The notes beneath the pieces were generated by a model that was not told the origin of the DNA, did no database searches, and saw nothing but the letters and a program-made list of their open reading frames with translations. Positions 43,340 to 53,165 of a DNA stretch of 54,185 bases are shown here, piece after piece. The DNA is taken from NCBI RefSeq assembly GCF_027492855.1, contig NZ_JAPUDY010000082.1, forward strand, positions 1 to 54,185, given 5' to 3'. Origin of the DNA: Acidovorax sp. (lineage in GTDB: Bacteria; Pseudomonadota; Gammaproteobacteria; Burkholderiales; Burkholderiaceae_C). The position numbers and the translations under genes were made by a program. How positions within the stretch are numbered: position 1 is the first letter of the stretch; each line of letters starts with the position of its first letter.

Positions 43340-44567
43340 GATCAGCCAATACATGCGAGAGCTTGCCGCTGCCGAGGCAAGCGGCACCTACCCCAGCGTT
43401 CGCGACCGGAAACCCAAAGGGCCGGTGGTGATCTGGAACCTGATCCGCCGCTGCAACCTCACCTGCAAGCACTGCTACGCGCTCTCGGCCGACCACGACT
43501 ATGAGGGCGAGTTGTCCACACAGGAGGTGTTCGGCGTGATGGATGACCTGCGCGCCTATGGCGTGCCGGTGCTCGTCCTCTCGGGCGGCGAGCCGCTGAT
43601 GCGCCCGGACCTGTTCGACATCGCCGCGCGCGCACGCGATCTCGGCTTCTACACCGGCCTGTCCACCAACGGCACGCTCATCGACGAGCCCATGGCCGAG
43701 CGCATCGCGGCCATGGGGTTCGAGTACGTGGGCATCAGCCTGGATGGCCTGCGGGACACTCATGACCGCTTCCGGCGCATGCAGGGCGCCTTCGACAAGA
43801 GCTTGGCCGCCCTGCGCATGCTGCGAGCGCGTGGCGTGAAGGTGGGCATGCGCTTCACCATGACGGCGCTGAACGCGCACGACCTGCCAGCGCTGCTGCA
43901 ATTGATGCGCGAAGAGCAGGTCGACAAGTTCTACTTCTCGCACCTGAACTACGCGGGCCGGGGCAACATCCACCGCGGCAAGGACGCGCAGTTCCAGGCC
44001 ACGCGCGATGCGCTGGACATGTTGTTCGAGCGCGCCTGGCAAGCCGCGCTGGACGGACAGCCCGAGGAGTACGTCACCGGCAACAACGATGCCGACGGCC
44101 CCTACCTGCTGCAATGGGTGCAGGCACGTCTGCCGCGCTGGGCCGCCCACATCGCGCAGCGCCTCGCTGCATGGGGCGGCAATGCCAGCGGCCTGAACGT
44201 GGCCAACATCGACAACCAGGGCCTGGTGCACCCCGATACCATGTGGTGGCACCACACGATTGGCGACGTGCGCCAGCGCCCGTTCTCCAGCATCTGGAGC
44301 GACACCTCCGACCCGCTCATGGCGGGCCTCAAGCACCAGCCGCGCCCGGTGCAGGGCCGCTGCGCCGAATGCCGCTACCTGGCCCTGTGCGGCGGCAACA
44401 CGCGCGTGCGTGCCCAGCAACTCACCGGCAACGCCTGGGCCGAAGACCCCGGCTGCTACCTGGAGGACGACGAGATCGGCCTGGCGCACCCCGCCCTCGC
44501 TGCAGGCACCCACGCACCCGCGCGCCAGCGCATCACCATTCCCATCCGCGAGCAGATCCATGCCTGA
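43332..44567 (+). CDS. nirJ: Heme d1 biosynthesis radical SAM protein NirJ
   Basis: NirJ carries out oxidative steps of side-chain removal on didecarboxysiroheme. The 411-residue protein has the radical SAM motif CNLTCKHC (Cys41, Cys45, Cys48), the GGEPLMRPDLF segment and a C-terminal SPASM-like Cys cluster (GRCAECRYLALCGGN…GCYLED) for a second FeS cluster. The start ATG overlaps nirH by 8 bases. Confidence 0.95.
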   Translation: MFRISQYMRELAAAEASGTYPSVRDRKPKGPVVIWNLIRRCNLTCKHCYALSADHDYEGELSTQEVFGVMDDLRAYGVPVLVLSGGEPLMRPDLFDIAARARDLGFYTGLSTNGTLIDEPMAERIAAMGFEYVGISLDGLRDTHDRFRRMQGAFDKSLAALRMLRARGVKVGMRFTMTALNAHDLPALLQLMREEQVDKFYFSHLNYAGRGNIHRGKDAQFQATRDALDMLFERAWQAALDGQPEEYVTGNNDADGPYLLQWVQARLPRWAAHIAQRLAAWGGNASGLNVANIDNQGLVHPDTMWWHHTIGDVRQRPFSSIWSDTSDPLMAGLKHQPRPVQGRCAECRYLALCGGNTRVRAQQLTGNAWAEDPGCYLEDDEIGLAHPALAAGTHAPARQRITIPIREQIHA

Positions 44568-46179
44568 CAACCGCCCTCCCTCTTCCTGGCGCGCGCTGCT
44601 GGCCAACGCGGGCCGCGCGGCCCTGGCCGCCGGGCTGTGCTGGATGGGCTACGACCTGGCACAAGCCCAGGCCGCCACGCCCACAGCCTCTCCCGCCGCC
44701 CTGTATGCCACCCACTGCGCCAGTTGCCACGGCGCGCAGCGCACCGGCGGCATGGGCCCCGCACTGCTGGCCGAAAGCCTGAGCAGGCTGCCTGCGGCCC
44801 AGGCCACGAAGGTGATTGCCCAGGGCCGCCCCGCCACACAAATGCCTGCGTTCGAAACGCTGCTGGCAGCCGCGGACATAGAGGCCTTGGCGGCCTACAT
44901 CCGCACCCCCGTGGTGCCCGCCCCGCGCTGGACGGATGCCGACATCCGCGCCTCGCGCACGTTTCACACCACGCCCGACCGGACCGGACCAGTGTGGAAG
45001 GCCGACCCCATGAACCTGTTCGTGGTGGTAGAAGGCGGCGACCACCACGTGAGCCTGCTCGACGGCGACCGCTTCGAGGTCATCGCCCGCTTCGCCAGCC
45101 GCTTCGCCCTGCACGGCGGCCCCAAGTTCACGCCCGACGGGCGTTATGTGTACTTTGGCTCGCGCGACGGCTGGATCACCAAATACGACCTGTGGAGCCT
45201 CGCCGTGGTGGCCGAGGTGCGCGCCGGGCTGAACATGCGCAACGTGGCCGTGAGCGCCGATGGCCGCTGGGTGATGGCCGCCAACTACCTGCCCCACACG
45301 CTGGCGCTGTTCGACAGCGATCTGCAACTGGTGCGCACCTACGATGCGCGCACGCTCGACGGCAAGGCCAGCTCGCGCGTGTCGGCCGTGTACGACGCAG
45401 CGCCGCGCCAGAGCTTCGTGGTGGCGCTCAAGGACATTGCCGAGATCTGGGAAATATCCTACGACCCGAAGGCCGCTCCCATCCACGACGGCCCGGCGCA
45501 CGAAGACAAGGTGGGCGAGGCCACCACCACGCCCAGCTACCAGGGCGTGCGCCGCACGCCGCTGTCCGAGCCGCTGGACGACTTCTTCTTCGACCAGAGT
45601 TACCGCCATGTGCTGGGGGCCACGCGCCCCAAGTCCGGCCAGGGCGACGCTACAGCCCAGGTGGTCAACCTTGACCAGCGCCGCAAGATCGCCGACCTGC
45701 CCATCGCGGGCATGCCGCACCTGGGCTCGGGCATCACCTTCGCGTGGAACGGCACCACGGTCATGGCCTCGCCCAACCTCAAGGACGGCAGCATCGATGT
45801 GGTGGACATGAAGACGTGGAAATCGGTGGCCAGCATCCCCACCCCAGGCCCTGGCTTCTTCATGCGCAGCCACGAGAAAACGCCCTACGCCTGGACGGAC
45901 TCCATGATGAGCCCCACCGCCAAGGACACGCTCACACTCATCGACAAGGCCACCCTGAAACCCGTGGCCAGCCTGCGCGAGCCGGGCAAGACGCTGGCCC
46001 ACATCGAGTTCACCCGCGACGGCCGCTACGCCCTGGCCAGCGTGTGGGAGATGGACGGCGCCCTCATCGTGTACAACGCCACGACCCTCAAGGAGGTCAA
46101 GCGCCTGCCCATGAGCAAGCCCGTAGGCAAATACAACGTGTGGAACAAGATCACGCGCTCGGAGGGCACCTCGCATTGA
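44560..46179 (+). CDS. nirN: Dihydro-heme d1 dehydrogenase NirN
   Basis: NirN completes heme d1 by introducing the acrylate double bond. The 539-residue protein has an N-terminal signal-like segment, a heme c site CASCH at 53-57, and a d1-type propeller (FVVVEGGDHHVSLLDGDRFEV, FTPDGRYVYFGSRDGWITKYDLW, GKYNVWNKITRSEG). It resembles NirS but is distinguished by gene position and lower similarity to the NirS ending. It overlaps nirJ by 8 bases and norE by four. Confidence 0.9.
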   Translation: MPDNRPPSSWRALLANAGRAALAAGLCWMGYDLAQAQAATPTASPAALYATHCASCHGAQRTGGMGPALLAESLSRLPAAQATKVIAQGRPATQMPAFETLLAAADIEALAAYIRTPVVPAPRWTDADIRASRTFHTTPDRTGPVWKADPMNLFVVVEGGDHHVSLLDGDRFEVIARFASRFALHGGPKFTPDGRYVYFGSRDGWITKYDLWSLAVVAEVRAGLNMRNVAVSADGRWVMAANYLPHTLALFDSDLQLVRTYDARTLDGKASSRVSAVYDAAPRQSFVVALKDIAEIWEISYDPKAAPIHDGPAHEDKVGEATTTPSYQGVRRTPLSEPLDDFFFDQSYRHVLGATRPKSGQGDATAQVVNLDQRRKIADLPIAGMPHLGSGITFAWNGTTVMASPNLKDGSIDVVDMKTWKSVASIPTPGPGFFMRSHEKTPYAWTDSMMSPTAKDTLTLIDKATLKPVASLREPGKTLAHIEFTRDGRYALASVWEMDGALIVYNATTLKEVKRLPMSKPVGKYNVWNKITRSEGTSH

Positions 46180-46751
46180 GCAGCAACGCAAAGCCAGCGC
46201 CGCGCCTGGCGGGCGACCTGGTGGTCTGGCTGCTGGTGCTGGCCGAACTGCTCACCTTCGGCATCCTGTTTGCCGCATTTGCGGTCACCCGCGTGCGCGA
46301 GGCCTCGCTGTTCGCTGCCGGGCAGGCCACGCTGGAGCTGTCCACGGGCGCCATTAACACCGTGCTGCTGGTGTCGGCCAGTTGGTGCGCAGCGCGCGCC
46401 GTGCATGCCGTGCGCGCCAACGCGTCGCGGCAGGGTGCGCGCTGGCTGCTGGGGGCGCTGGCCTGCGGCTGCGGCTTTTTGCTGCTCAAGAGCCTGGAAT
46501 ACCTGCACAAGTGGCACGAAGGCATCGACGTGGCCGAGAACAGCTTTTACCTGCTGTACGTGATGCTCACGGGCTTTCACTTCCTGCATGCCGCCGTGGG
46601 CTGCATCATCTTCGCCGTGCTGTGGCAGCCCACACGGCGCGGTGCCTATGGCCCCGGCAACTGCCACGCGCTGGAGACCGGTGCGGTCTTCTGGCACATG
46701 GTGGACCTGTTGTGGATGGTCCTCTTCCCCCTGGTGTACGTGCTGCGTTGA
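46176..46751 (+). CDS. norE: NorE-like cytochrome c oxidase subunit III family protein
   Basis: A 191-residue membrane protein with about five transmembrane segments (VVWLLVLAELLTFGILFAAFAV, ELSTGAINTVLLVSASW, WLLGALACGCGFLLLKS, LLYVMLTGFHFLHAAVGCIIFAVLW, VFWHMVDLLWMVLFPLVYVL). The COX3-type LTGFHFLHAAVG and ETGAVFWHMVDLLW blocks are clear. NorE is an auxiliary factor of nitric oxide reductase activity. The start is TTG 46176 with ggagg 10 bases before it; no ATG fits. Confidence 0.88.
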   Translation: MSSNAKPAPRLAGDLVVWLLVLAELLTFGILFAAFAVTRVREASLFAAGQATLELSTGAINTVLLVSASWCAARAVHAVRANASRQGARWLLGALACGCGFLLLKSLEYLHKWHEGIDVAENSFYLLYVMLTGFHFLHAAVGCIIFAVLWQPTRRGAYGPGNCHALETGAVFWHMVDLLWMVLFPLVYVLR

Positions 46752-46756
46752 GATGA

Positions 46757-46905
46757 AACGACACCCCCCTGTGGCGCTTCGCGCCTTCCCCCCGCTCTCG
46801 CGCTACGCGCGGGCAGGGGGACGACGCCCTCGCTGCGGGGCGGCCCTTGCTTGGCGTCCCTCGCTTTGGCCGTGCCAGTTTCATGGGCGGTGAGTGGCGC
46901 ACAGC
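46757..46905. repeat. GC-rich structured intergenic element between norE and norF
   Basis: This 150-base stretch holds no gene. It contains cccccctgtggcgcttcgcg, a cttcgcgccttcccccc run and cgcgctacgcgcg and gacgacgccctcgctgcggg pieces that fold into GC hairpins. From memory, near-identical sequences recur between genes in Comamonadaceae; only one copy is in this window, so the repeat status is unproven here. Confidence 0.45.
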
Positions 46906-46921
46906 GCCGTGGATAACTGAC

Positions 46922-47194
46922 ATGAGAAAAAAACTGCTGCATATCGACTGGATCTGGCTGGCCCTGCTGGCAGCCACCGCCATCACCTGGTGGGTGGGCG
47001 AGCACCCCGGCCCCACGGGCATCGGCCGGGGCGCGGCCTTGGCGGTGCTGGGCCTGGCGCTGGCCAAGGGCGTGCTCATCGTGCTCGACTACATGGAGCT
47101 GCGCCATGCACCCGCGCTGTGGCGGCGGCTGCTGCTGGGCTGGCTCGGCCTCACCCTGCTCATCGTCCTGGTGGCAACACTATGGCCTCGCTAG
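46922..47194 (+). CDS. norF: NorF-like small membrane protein (COX4 family)
   Basis: A 90-residue protein with three hydrophobic segments (WIWLALLAATAITWWVG, GAALAVLGLALAKGVLIVLDYMEL, LLLGWLGLTLLIVLVATLW). The placement between norE and norC and the LAKGVLIVLDYMELRHAP block match NorF / prokaryotic cytochrome c oxidase subunit IV-like proteins. NorE and NorF are needed for full NO reductase activity. I start it at ATG 46922; the upstream open frame runs through the GC-rich element and is rejected. Confidence 0.82.
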   Translation: MRKKLLHIDWIWLALLAATAITWWVGEHPGPTGIGRGAALAVLGLALAKGVLIVLDYMELRHAPALWRRLLLGWLGLTLLIVLVATLWPR

Positions 47195-47196
47195 AT

Positions 47197-47253
47197 TTAC
47201 TATCAAATCTATAGCTACTTGCGCTTGATACAAAAGCGCCAGGTGCCAATTTA
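47197..47253 (+). repeat. Dispersed repeat (atagctacttgcgcttga family), before norC
   Basis: The sequence ttactatcaaatctatagct, then acttgcgcttgatacaaaagcg and ccaggtgccaattta, is a copy of the dispersed repeat. It occupies the space between the norF stop and the norC promoter palindrome. Confidence 0.8.
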
Positions 47254-47293
47254 GTCATCAACTCACCCGCAACACGGGCATTGGCACCAGCGC

Positions 47294-47317
47294 TTTCCTT
47301 GAACCGGTTCAAGGAAA
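47294..47317 (+). promoter_or_regulatory. norC operator: perfect 24-bp palindrome, Dnr-like
   Basis: A perfect palindrome spans 47294-47317 with core TTGAACCGGTTCAA at 47299-47312. It matches the nirE/nirC site except at one base and fits the TTGAN6TCAA shape of the FNR/Dnr group. Possible -10 sequences are weak (ggatat at 47337-47342). The spacing fits activation at about -41 to -43. Confidence 0.8.
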
Positions 47318-47371
47318 AAAACCCAGCAAATTGGGAGGATATGCCCCTCACACTCGAAGGAGGGCTTACGA

Positions 47372-47806
47372 ATGAGCCAGGTACAAAGCGGATTTACCAA
47401 GCAGATGGCCCGCAACATGTTCTATGGGGGCACGGTGTTTTTCGCCTTGCTGTTCGCCGCCATAGTGTTCGACAGCGAGCGCCGCATTCCCGAGCGCTCC
47501 AACGCCCAGGCCATCACACCGGCGGTGGTAGCGGGTAAAAAAATCTGGGAGACGCGCAACTGCATCGGCTGCCACACGCTGCTGGGCGAAGGCGCGTACT
47601 TCGCGCCCGAACTGGGCAACGTCTACAAGCGCCGCGGTGGCGACTTCATCAAGGTCTGGATGAAGGCCCAGCCCACCGGCGCACCCCACCGCCGCCAGAT
47701 GCCGCAGTTCAACCTCAGCGACCAGCAGCTCAATGACCTCGTCGAGTTCCTCAAGTGGACGGGCGAGATCAACACTGAAAAGTGGCCACCGAACATCGAA
47801 GGCTGA
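47372..47806 (+). CDS. norC: Nitric oxide reductase subunit C (NorC)
   Basis: NorC is the membrane-anchored cytochrome c subunit that feeds electrons to NorB. The 144-residue protein has an N-terminal anchor (MFYGGTVFFALLFAAIVFD) and one heme site CIGCHTLLGEGAYFAPEL at 64-68. The ending GEINTEKWPPN is typical. It follows a strong Shine-Dalgarno (aaggagg) and the perfect Dnr palindrome. Confidence 0.96.
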   Translation: MSQVQSGFTKQMARNMFYGGTVFFALLFAAIVFDSERRIPERSNAQAITPAVVAGKKIWETRNCIGCHTLLGEGAYFAPELGNVYKRRGGDFIKVWMKAQPTGAPHRRQMPQFNLSDQQLNDLVEFLKWTGEINTEKWPPNIEG

Positions 47807-49273
<1,467 letters not shown>

Positions 49274-49295
49274 ACCGTTTTGCACGGACCCGCCC

Positions 49296-50102
49296 ATGGA
49301 CCACAGTGAACAGCAGCGCATCGCCCAGGCGGCGCTGCCTTTCTATGCAGAACAAGGCGGCGAGGCCGCCTTGTTCGAAAGCGCCTGGCGCCAGCGCCTG
49401 CCGCTGCTCATCAAGGGCCCCACGGGCTGTGGCAAGACGCGTTTTGTGGAGCACATGGCAGCCCGCCTGCAGCGCCCACTCATCACAGTGAGCTGCCACG
49501 ACGACCTCTCGGCCGCCGACCTGGTGGGCCGCCACCTGCTGGGCCACGACGGCACCGTGTGGGCCGATGGCCCCCTGGCACGCGCCGTGCGCCAAGGCGC
49601 CATCTGCTACCTGGACGAAGTGGTGGAGGCCCGCAAGGACACCACCGTGGTGCTGCACCCGCTGGCCGACGACCGGCGCGTGCTGCCCATCGAGCGCACG
49701 GGCGAACTGCTCGTAGCGCCCCCCGAATTCATGCTGGTGATTTCCTACAACCCCGGCTACCAGAGCCTGCTCAAAAGCCTCAAGCCCAGCACGCGCCAGC
49801 GCTTCGTGGCGCTCAACCTGGGCTACCCGGCCGCTGCGGTGGAGCAGACCATTTTGCAAACCGAAGCCGGTGCCAGCCCCGCGCTGGCCGCCACCCTGGT
49901 GCGCCTGGGCGCGGCACTGCGCAAGCTCACCGACCACGACCTCGAAGAAGTGGCCAGCACCCGCCTGCTGGTGATGGCCGCACGCCTGGCCGCAGCGGGC
50001 GTGCCGCTGGCCCAGGCCTGCCGCGCCGCCATCGTCGATGCCCTCACGGACGACGCCGACACCGCCGCCGCGCTGGACGAGGTGATCTGCGCGCTCCTGT
50101 AG
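49296..50102 (+). CDS. norQ: NorQ, MoxR-like AAA+ ATPase
   Basis: NorQ with NorD remodels apo-NorB to insert its non-heme iron. The 268-residue protein has Walker A GPTGCGKT at residues 41-48, Walker B AICYLDEVVEA and the sensor region FMLVISYNPGYQS. The RFVALNLGYP segment is family-typical. The start ATG is 22 bases after norB. Confidence 0.94.
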   Translation: MDHSEQQRIAQAALPFYAEQGGEAALFESAWRQRLPLLIKGPTGCGKTRFVEHMAARLQRPLITVSCHDDLSAADLVGRHLLGHDGTVWADGPLARAVRQGAICYLDEVVEARKDTTVVLHPLADDRRVLPIERTGELLVAPPEFMLVISYNPGYQSLLKSLKPSTRQRFVALNLGYPAAAVEQTILQTEAGASPALAATLVRLGAALRKLTDHDLEEVASTRLLVMAARLAAAGVPLAQACRAAIVDALTDDADTAAALDEVICALL

Positions 50103-50111
50103 CGCTTCTTC

Positions 50112-51131
50112 ATGCAACGCCAGCGCCGCGCCTTCCAGATCGGTTTTTTTGCGCTGTTTTTGTGCGCGCCCGCGCTCAACCTGCTGCGCTTTGACGTGAC
50201 CGAGGTACAACTGTGGGTGCTGGGCCAGCGCTGGAGCCTGGGGCTGGATGCGTTTCGCCAGGGGCTGATTACACCGACCGAGATGGCGCTGCAACTGGTG
50301 CTGCGCGCCTTTGTGCCTGCCATTGCGCTCGTCGGCCTGTTCCTGGCCGTGGCCTGGCGCTACGGACGGCTGTACTGCGGCTGGCTCTGCCCACATTTCT
50401 CGCTGGTAGAGCTGCTCAACCACGTGCTGCAAAAAGCCTGCGGCCGCCTGTCGCTGTGGAACCGCAAGCCCACGCCCAAAAACGGCCTCACGCCCGACCG
50501 CCGCTGGTGGCCGGTGTTCGTGCTGCTGTGCCTGGTGATGGGTTTTGTGTGGGCCATCACCCTGCTCACCTACCTGCTGCCCCCGGCGGACGTGTGGGGG
50601 CGGCTGCTGCGCGGCGAATCGACACTGGGGCAAGCGCAGTTTTTGGCCGTTTTCACTGCCGTGTTCACGGCCGAATTTCTGTTTGCGCGCCACCTGTTTT
50701 GCCGCTTTGGCTGCGCGGTGGGTTTGTTCCAAAGCCTGGTGTGGATGGCCAATCCGCGCGGGCGCGTGGTGGGTTTTGCACGCGACGGCAAACGCCCCGT
50801 GCCGACAACCGCCAGCGGCCTGCAGGCCGCCCACCCCTCGCACTGCCGCAGTTGCGACGCACCCCACGGCAACGCCTGCGACCGCGCCTGCCCCATGCAT
50901 CTGCCGCCACGCAACTTCAAGCGGCGCAAGTTCTCGTGTGTGCAATGCGGGCTGTGCGTGCAGGCCTGTGACACATCTCAATCGGCGCAGCAGCGCGAGC
51001 CGCTGCTGCAATGGCGCATCGGCGTGGACGCGCTGCGTGAATCGCTGCATGCGCCGCAGCCAGACCCCGCAGCACCATCCCGCCGCCCGGCGGCCATCGC
51101 CAGCGCCATGCCCACCCCCCAGGAAAGCTGA
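50112..51131 (+). CDS. NapH/NosR-like membrane iron-sulfur protein between norQ and norD
   Basis: A 339-residue membrane protein with four or five transmembrane segments. Two CxxxC-type motifs, LYCGWLCPHFSL (Cys89, Cys93) and LFCRFGCAVGLFQS (Cys197, Cys201), are as in NapH, CcoG/RdxA and NosR. Two 4Fe-4S motifs follow in the C-terminal part: CRSCDAPHGNACDRACP (245-261) and CVQCGLCVQAC (276-286). It starts 9 bases after norQ and ends one base before norD, so it belongs to the nor operon. A role in electron transfer to NO reductase or in its metal loading is inference. I have no name for it. Confidence 0.85.
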   Translation: MQRQRRAFQIGFFALFLCAPALNLLRFDVTEVQLWVLGQRWSLGLDAFRQGLITPTEMALQLVLRAFVPAIALVGLFLAVAWRYGRLYCGWLCPHFSLVELLNHVLQKACGRLSLWNRKPTPKNGLTPDRRWWPVFVLLCLVMGFVWAITLLTYLLPPADVWGRLLRGESTLGQAQFLAVFTAVFTAEFLFARHLFCRFGCAVGLFQSLVWMANPRGRVVGFARDGKRPVPTTASGLQAAHPSHCRSCDAPHGNACDRACPMHLPPRNFKRRKFSCVQCGLCVQACDTSQSAQQREPLLQWRIGVDALRESLHAPQPDPAAPSRRPAAIASAMPTPQES

Positions 51132-51132
51132 C

Positions 51133-53022
51133 ATGGAAGAGTGGATCGGCCAGCAATGGCACCGCCTCATCACCCGCTGGGCCGCCCAGGGCCACCCCGA
51201 GGCGGCCGTGACGCTCGAAGAGGTGCGCAAGCCCCTGGGCCTGCTGTTTCGCTGCGGCGGCGGGCCAGCGGCCATGCGCATTGCCCCCGTGGCCGAGCGC
51301 AGGCACGGCGGGCCGCGCGGCTGGGTGCAGCGCGTGGCGGGCGCTGGCACGCACGCTGCGCTGCCCGAGCTCCAGCCCGACGTACTGGCCCTGCCCGCAT
51401 CGCTGGCCGTTTTTCCCGAGCGCGCGCTCAACCGCGACCTGTACCTGTGGCTCGCGACCGTGGGCTCGCAATGGAACACACCCCATGCCGCCGAATACGC
51501 AGGCACCGGCTGGCTGGCGCACAACCTGGCCGCCGCCCGCGCGGCGCGCCTGGCCTTCCCTGGCCTGGCGCCCGCGCACGACCGGCTGCGCGCGGCCCAG
51601 CTTGCACTGCGCCCGCCGCTGGCACAGCTGCGCGGCCCCGCCGCCGAGGCCGAGGCCTGGGTGCAGCGCGCGCTGCGTGGCGAGCTGGACCACATGCAGG
51701 ACGATGCCCCTTGGCCGCCCCTGGCGCCGTCGCAGGTCGCACCCGTGTGGCTGTGGCTGGATGGCGGCCAGCCCCAGCTCCCCGCCACTGCCCGCAGCGC
51801 CCAGCCTACCGAGCCGCCCGAAGGCCGCGAGGCCGCAGCCCCCACGCCCGGCGACGACGCACGCCGCCGCGCCCAGCGCGTGCGCGATGACCGCCACGCC
51901 GCGCCGCTGATGCTGTTCTTCCGCGCCGAATCCATCCTCTCGTGGGGCGAATTCACCAAGGTGCAGCGTGCCGACGACGACAGCGACGACGGCAATGCCC
52001 TGGACGCCGCCCGCGACATGGACGTGCTGGCCATCGCCGAAGACCCCGGCAACGCGCGCCGCCTGGCATCGCGCGTGCGTTTCGACCTGGACCTTCCCAG
52101 CGCCAGCGCCGACGACATGCCCCTGGGCCCCGGCGAGCCCCAGCCCGAGTGGGACTGGAAAGCAGGCCTGCTGCGCCCCGCCCACTGCGCCGTGCAGCGC
52201 ATGGTGGCGCGCGAGACCACACCCTTCACGCCCGACGCCCGGCTGCGCGCCACTGCGCGGCAGGTGCGCAGGCGGCTGGAAGTGCTGCGCGCAGCCCCCC
52301 TGCGCGCCCACGCCCAGCCTGACGGCGACGAGCTGGACCTGGATGCCTGGGTGCGCCACGCCACCGATGCCGCTGCATGGCACAGCGAATCGCCCGCCGT
52401 GTGGCAGCGCCGCGTGCGCGCCGAGCGCAACCTGGCCACGCTGCTGCTGGCGGATCTGTCGCTGTCCACCGACGCGCATGTGGGCGGCGCGGGCCAGCCC
52501 ATGCGCGTGATCGACGTGATCCGGGACGCGCTCTACGTGTTTGGCGAGGCCCTGGCTGCCGGGGGCGACACCTTCGAGATGCTGGGCTTCAGCTCGGTGC
52601 GGCGGCAGAACGTGCGCATCCAGCACCTCAAGGGCTTTGACGAAGCCTGGGCCGTGCCCACACGCGCACGCATCAACGCCATCAAACCCGGCTACTACAC
52701 CCGCATGGGCGCCGCCATCCGCCACGCCACGGCGCGGCTGGCCGCACGGCCCGAGCGCCAGCGCCTCTTGCTGCTGCTGACCGACGGCAAGCCCAACGAC
52801 CTGGACGTGTACGAAGGCCGCTACGGCCTGGAGGACACCCGCCACGCCGTGCAGGCCGCGCGCGCTCAGGGCCTTACGCCTTTTGCCGTGACCATCGACG
52901 ACGCGGGCCACGACTATCTGCCCCACCTGTTCGGCCAACAAGGCTATGCCTTGGTGCACCGCCCGCGCGACCTGGCCCAGCGGCTGGCGGCGGTGTACGC
53001 ACAGATCACACGGCAGGGCTAG
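51133..53022 (+). CDS. norD: NorD, VWA-domain activation protein of NO reductase
   Basis: A 629-residue protein working with NorQ in NorB activation. The N-terminal half is Ala/Pro/Arg-rich helical. The C-terminal von Willebrand A domain has the MIDAS motif LLADLSLSTD near residue 440 and the following conserved LLTDGKPNDLDVYEGRYG region. The start ATG lies one base after the upstream iron-sulfur gene. A long Pro/Arg-rich middle (TEPPEGREAAAPTPGDDARRR) is typical. Confidence 0.93.
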   Translation: MEEWIGQQWHRLITRWAAQGHPEAAVTLEEVRKPLGLLFRCGGGPAAMRIAPVAERRHGGPRGWVQRVAGAGTHAALPELQPDVLALPASLAVFPERALNRDLYLWLATVGSQWNTPHAAEYAGTGWLAHNLAAARAARLAFPGLAPAHDRLRAAQLALRPPLAQLRGPAAEAEAWVQRALRGELDHMQDDAPWPPLAPSQVAPVWLWLDGGQPQLPATARSAQPTEPPEGREAAAPTPGDDARRRAQRVRDDRHAAPLMLFFRAESILSWGEFTKVQRADDDSDDGNALDAARDMDVLAIAEDPGNARRLASRVRFDLDLPSASADDMPLGPGEPQPEWDWKAGLLRPAHCAVQRMVARETTPFTPDARLRATARQVRRRLEVLRAAPLRAHAQPDGDELDLDAWVRHATDAAAWHSESPAVWQRRVRAERNLATLLLADLSLSTDAHVGGAGQPMRVIDVIRDALYVFGEALAAGGDTFEMLGFSSVRRQNVRIQHLKGFDEAWAVPTRARINAIKPGYYTRMGAAIRHATARLAARPERQRLLLLLTDGKPNDLDVYEGRYGLEDTRHAVQAARAQGLTPFAVTIDDAGHDYLPHLFGQQGYALVHRPRDLAQRLAAVYAQITRQG

Positions 53023-53086
53023 GGCCTGGGTTTCATACACCCGCAAAAATCCGGGTTAACCCTTTGATGCGCCGCACCACGATCGT

Positions 53087-53127
53087 TTGACTTCGGTCAT
53101 AACGTGCATCTGACACTCCTATTTAAT
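53087..53127 (+). promoter_or_regulatory. dnr promoter with Dnr/FNR-like site
   Basis: TTGACTTCGGTCAT at 53087-53100 is an FNR-type half-site pair (TTGAC/GTCAT). It is followed by tttaat at 53122-53127 as a possible -10, which places the site centred near -40.5. The geometry equals that of the nirS promoter. It suggests autoregulation of the regulator gene or control by another FNR. Confidence 0.6.
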
Positions 53128-53165
53128 AAGGGAAACTACCAATACACAACAAAGCAGGCCCCACC

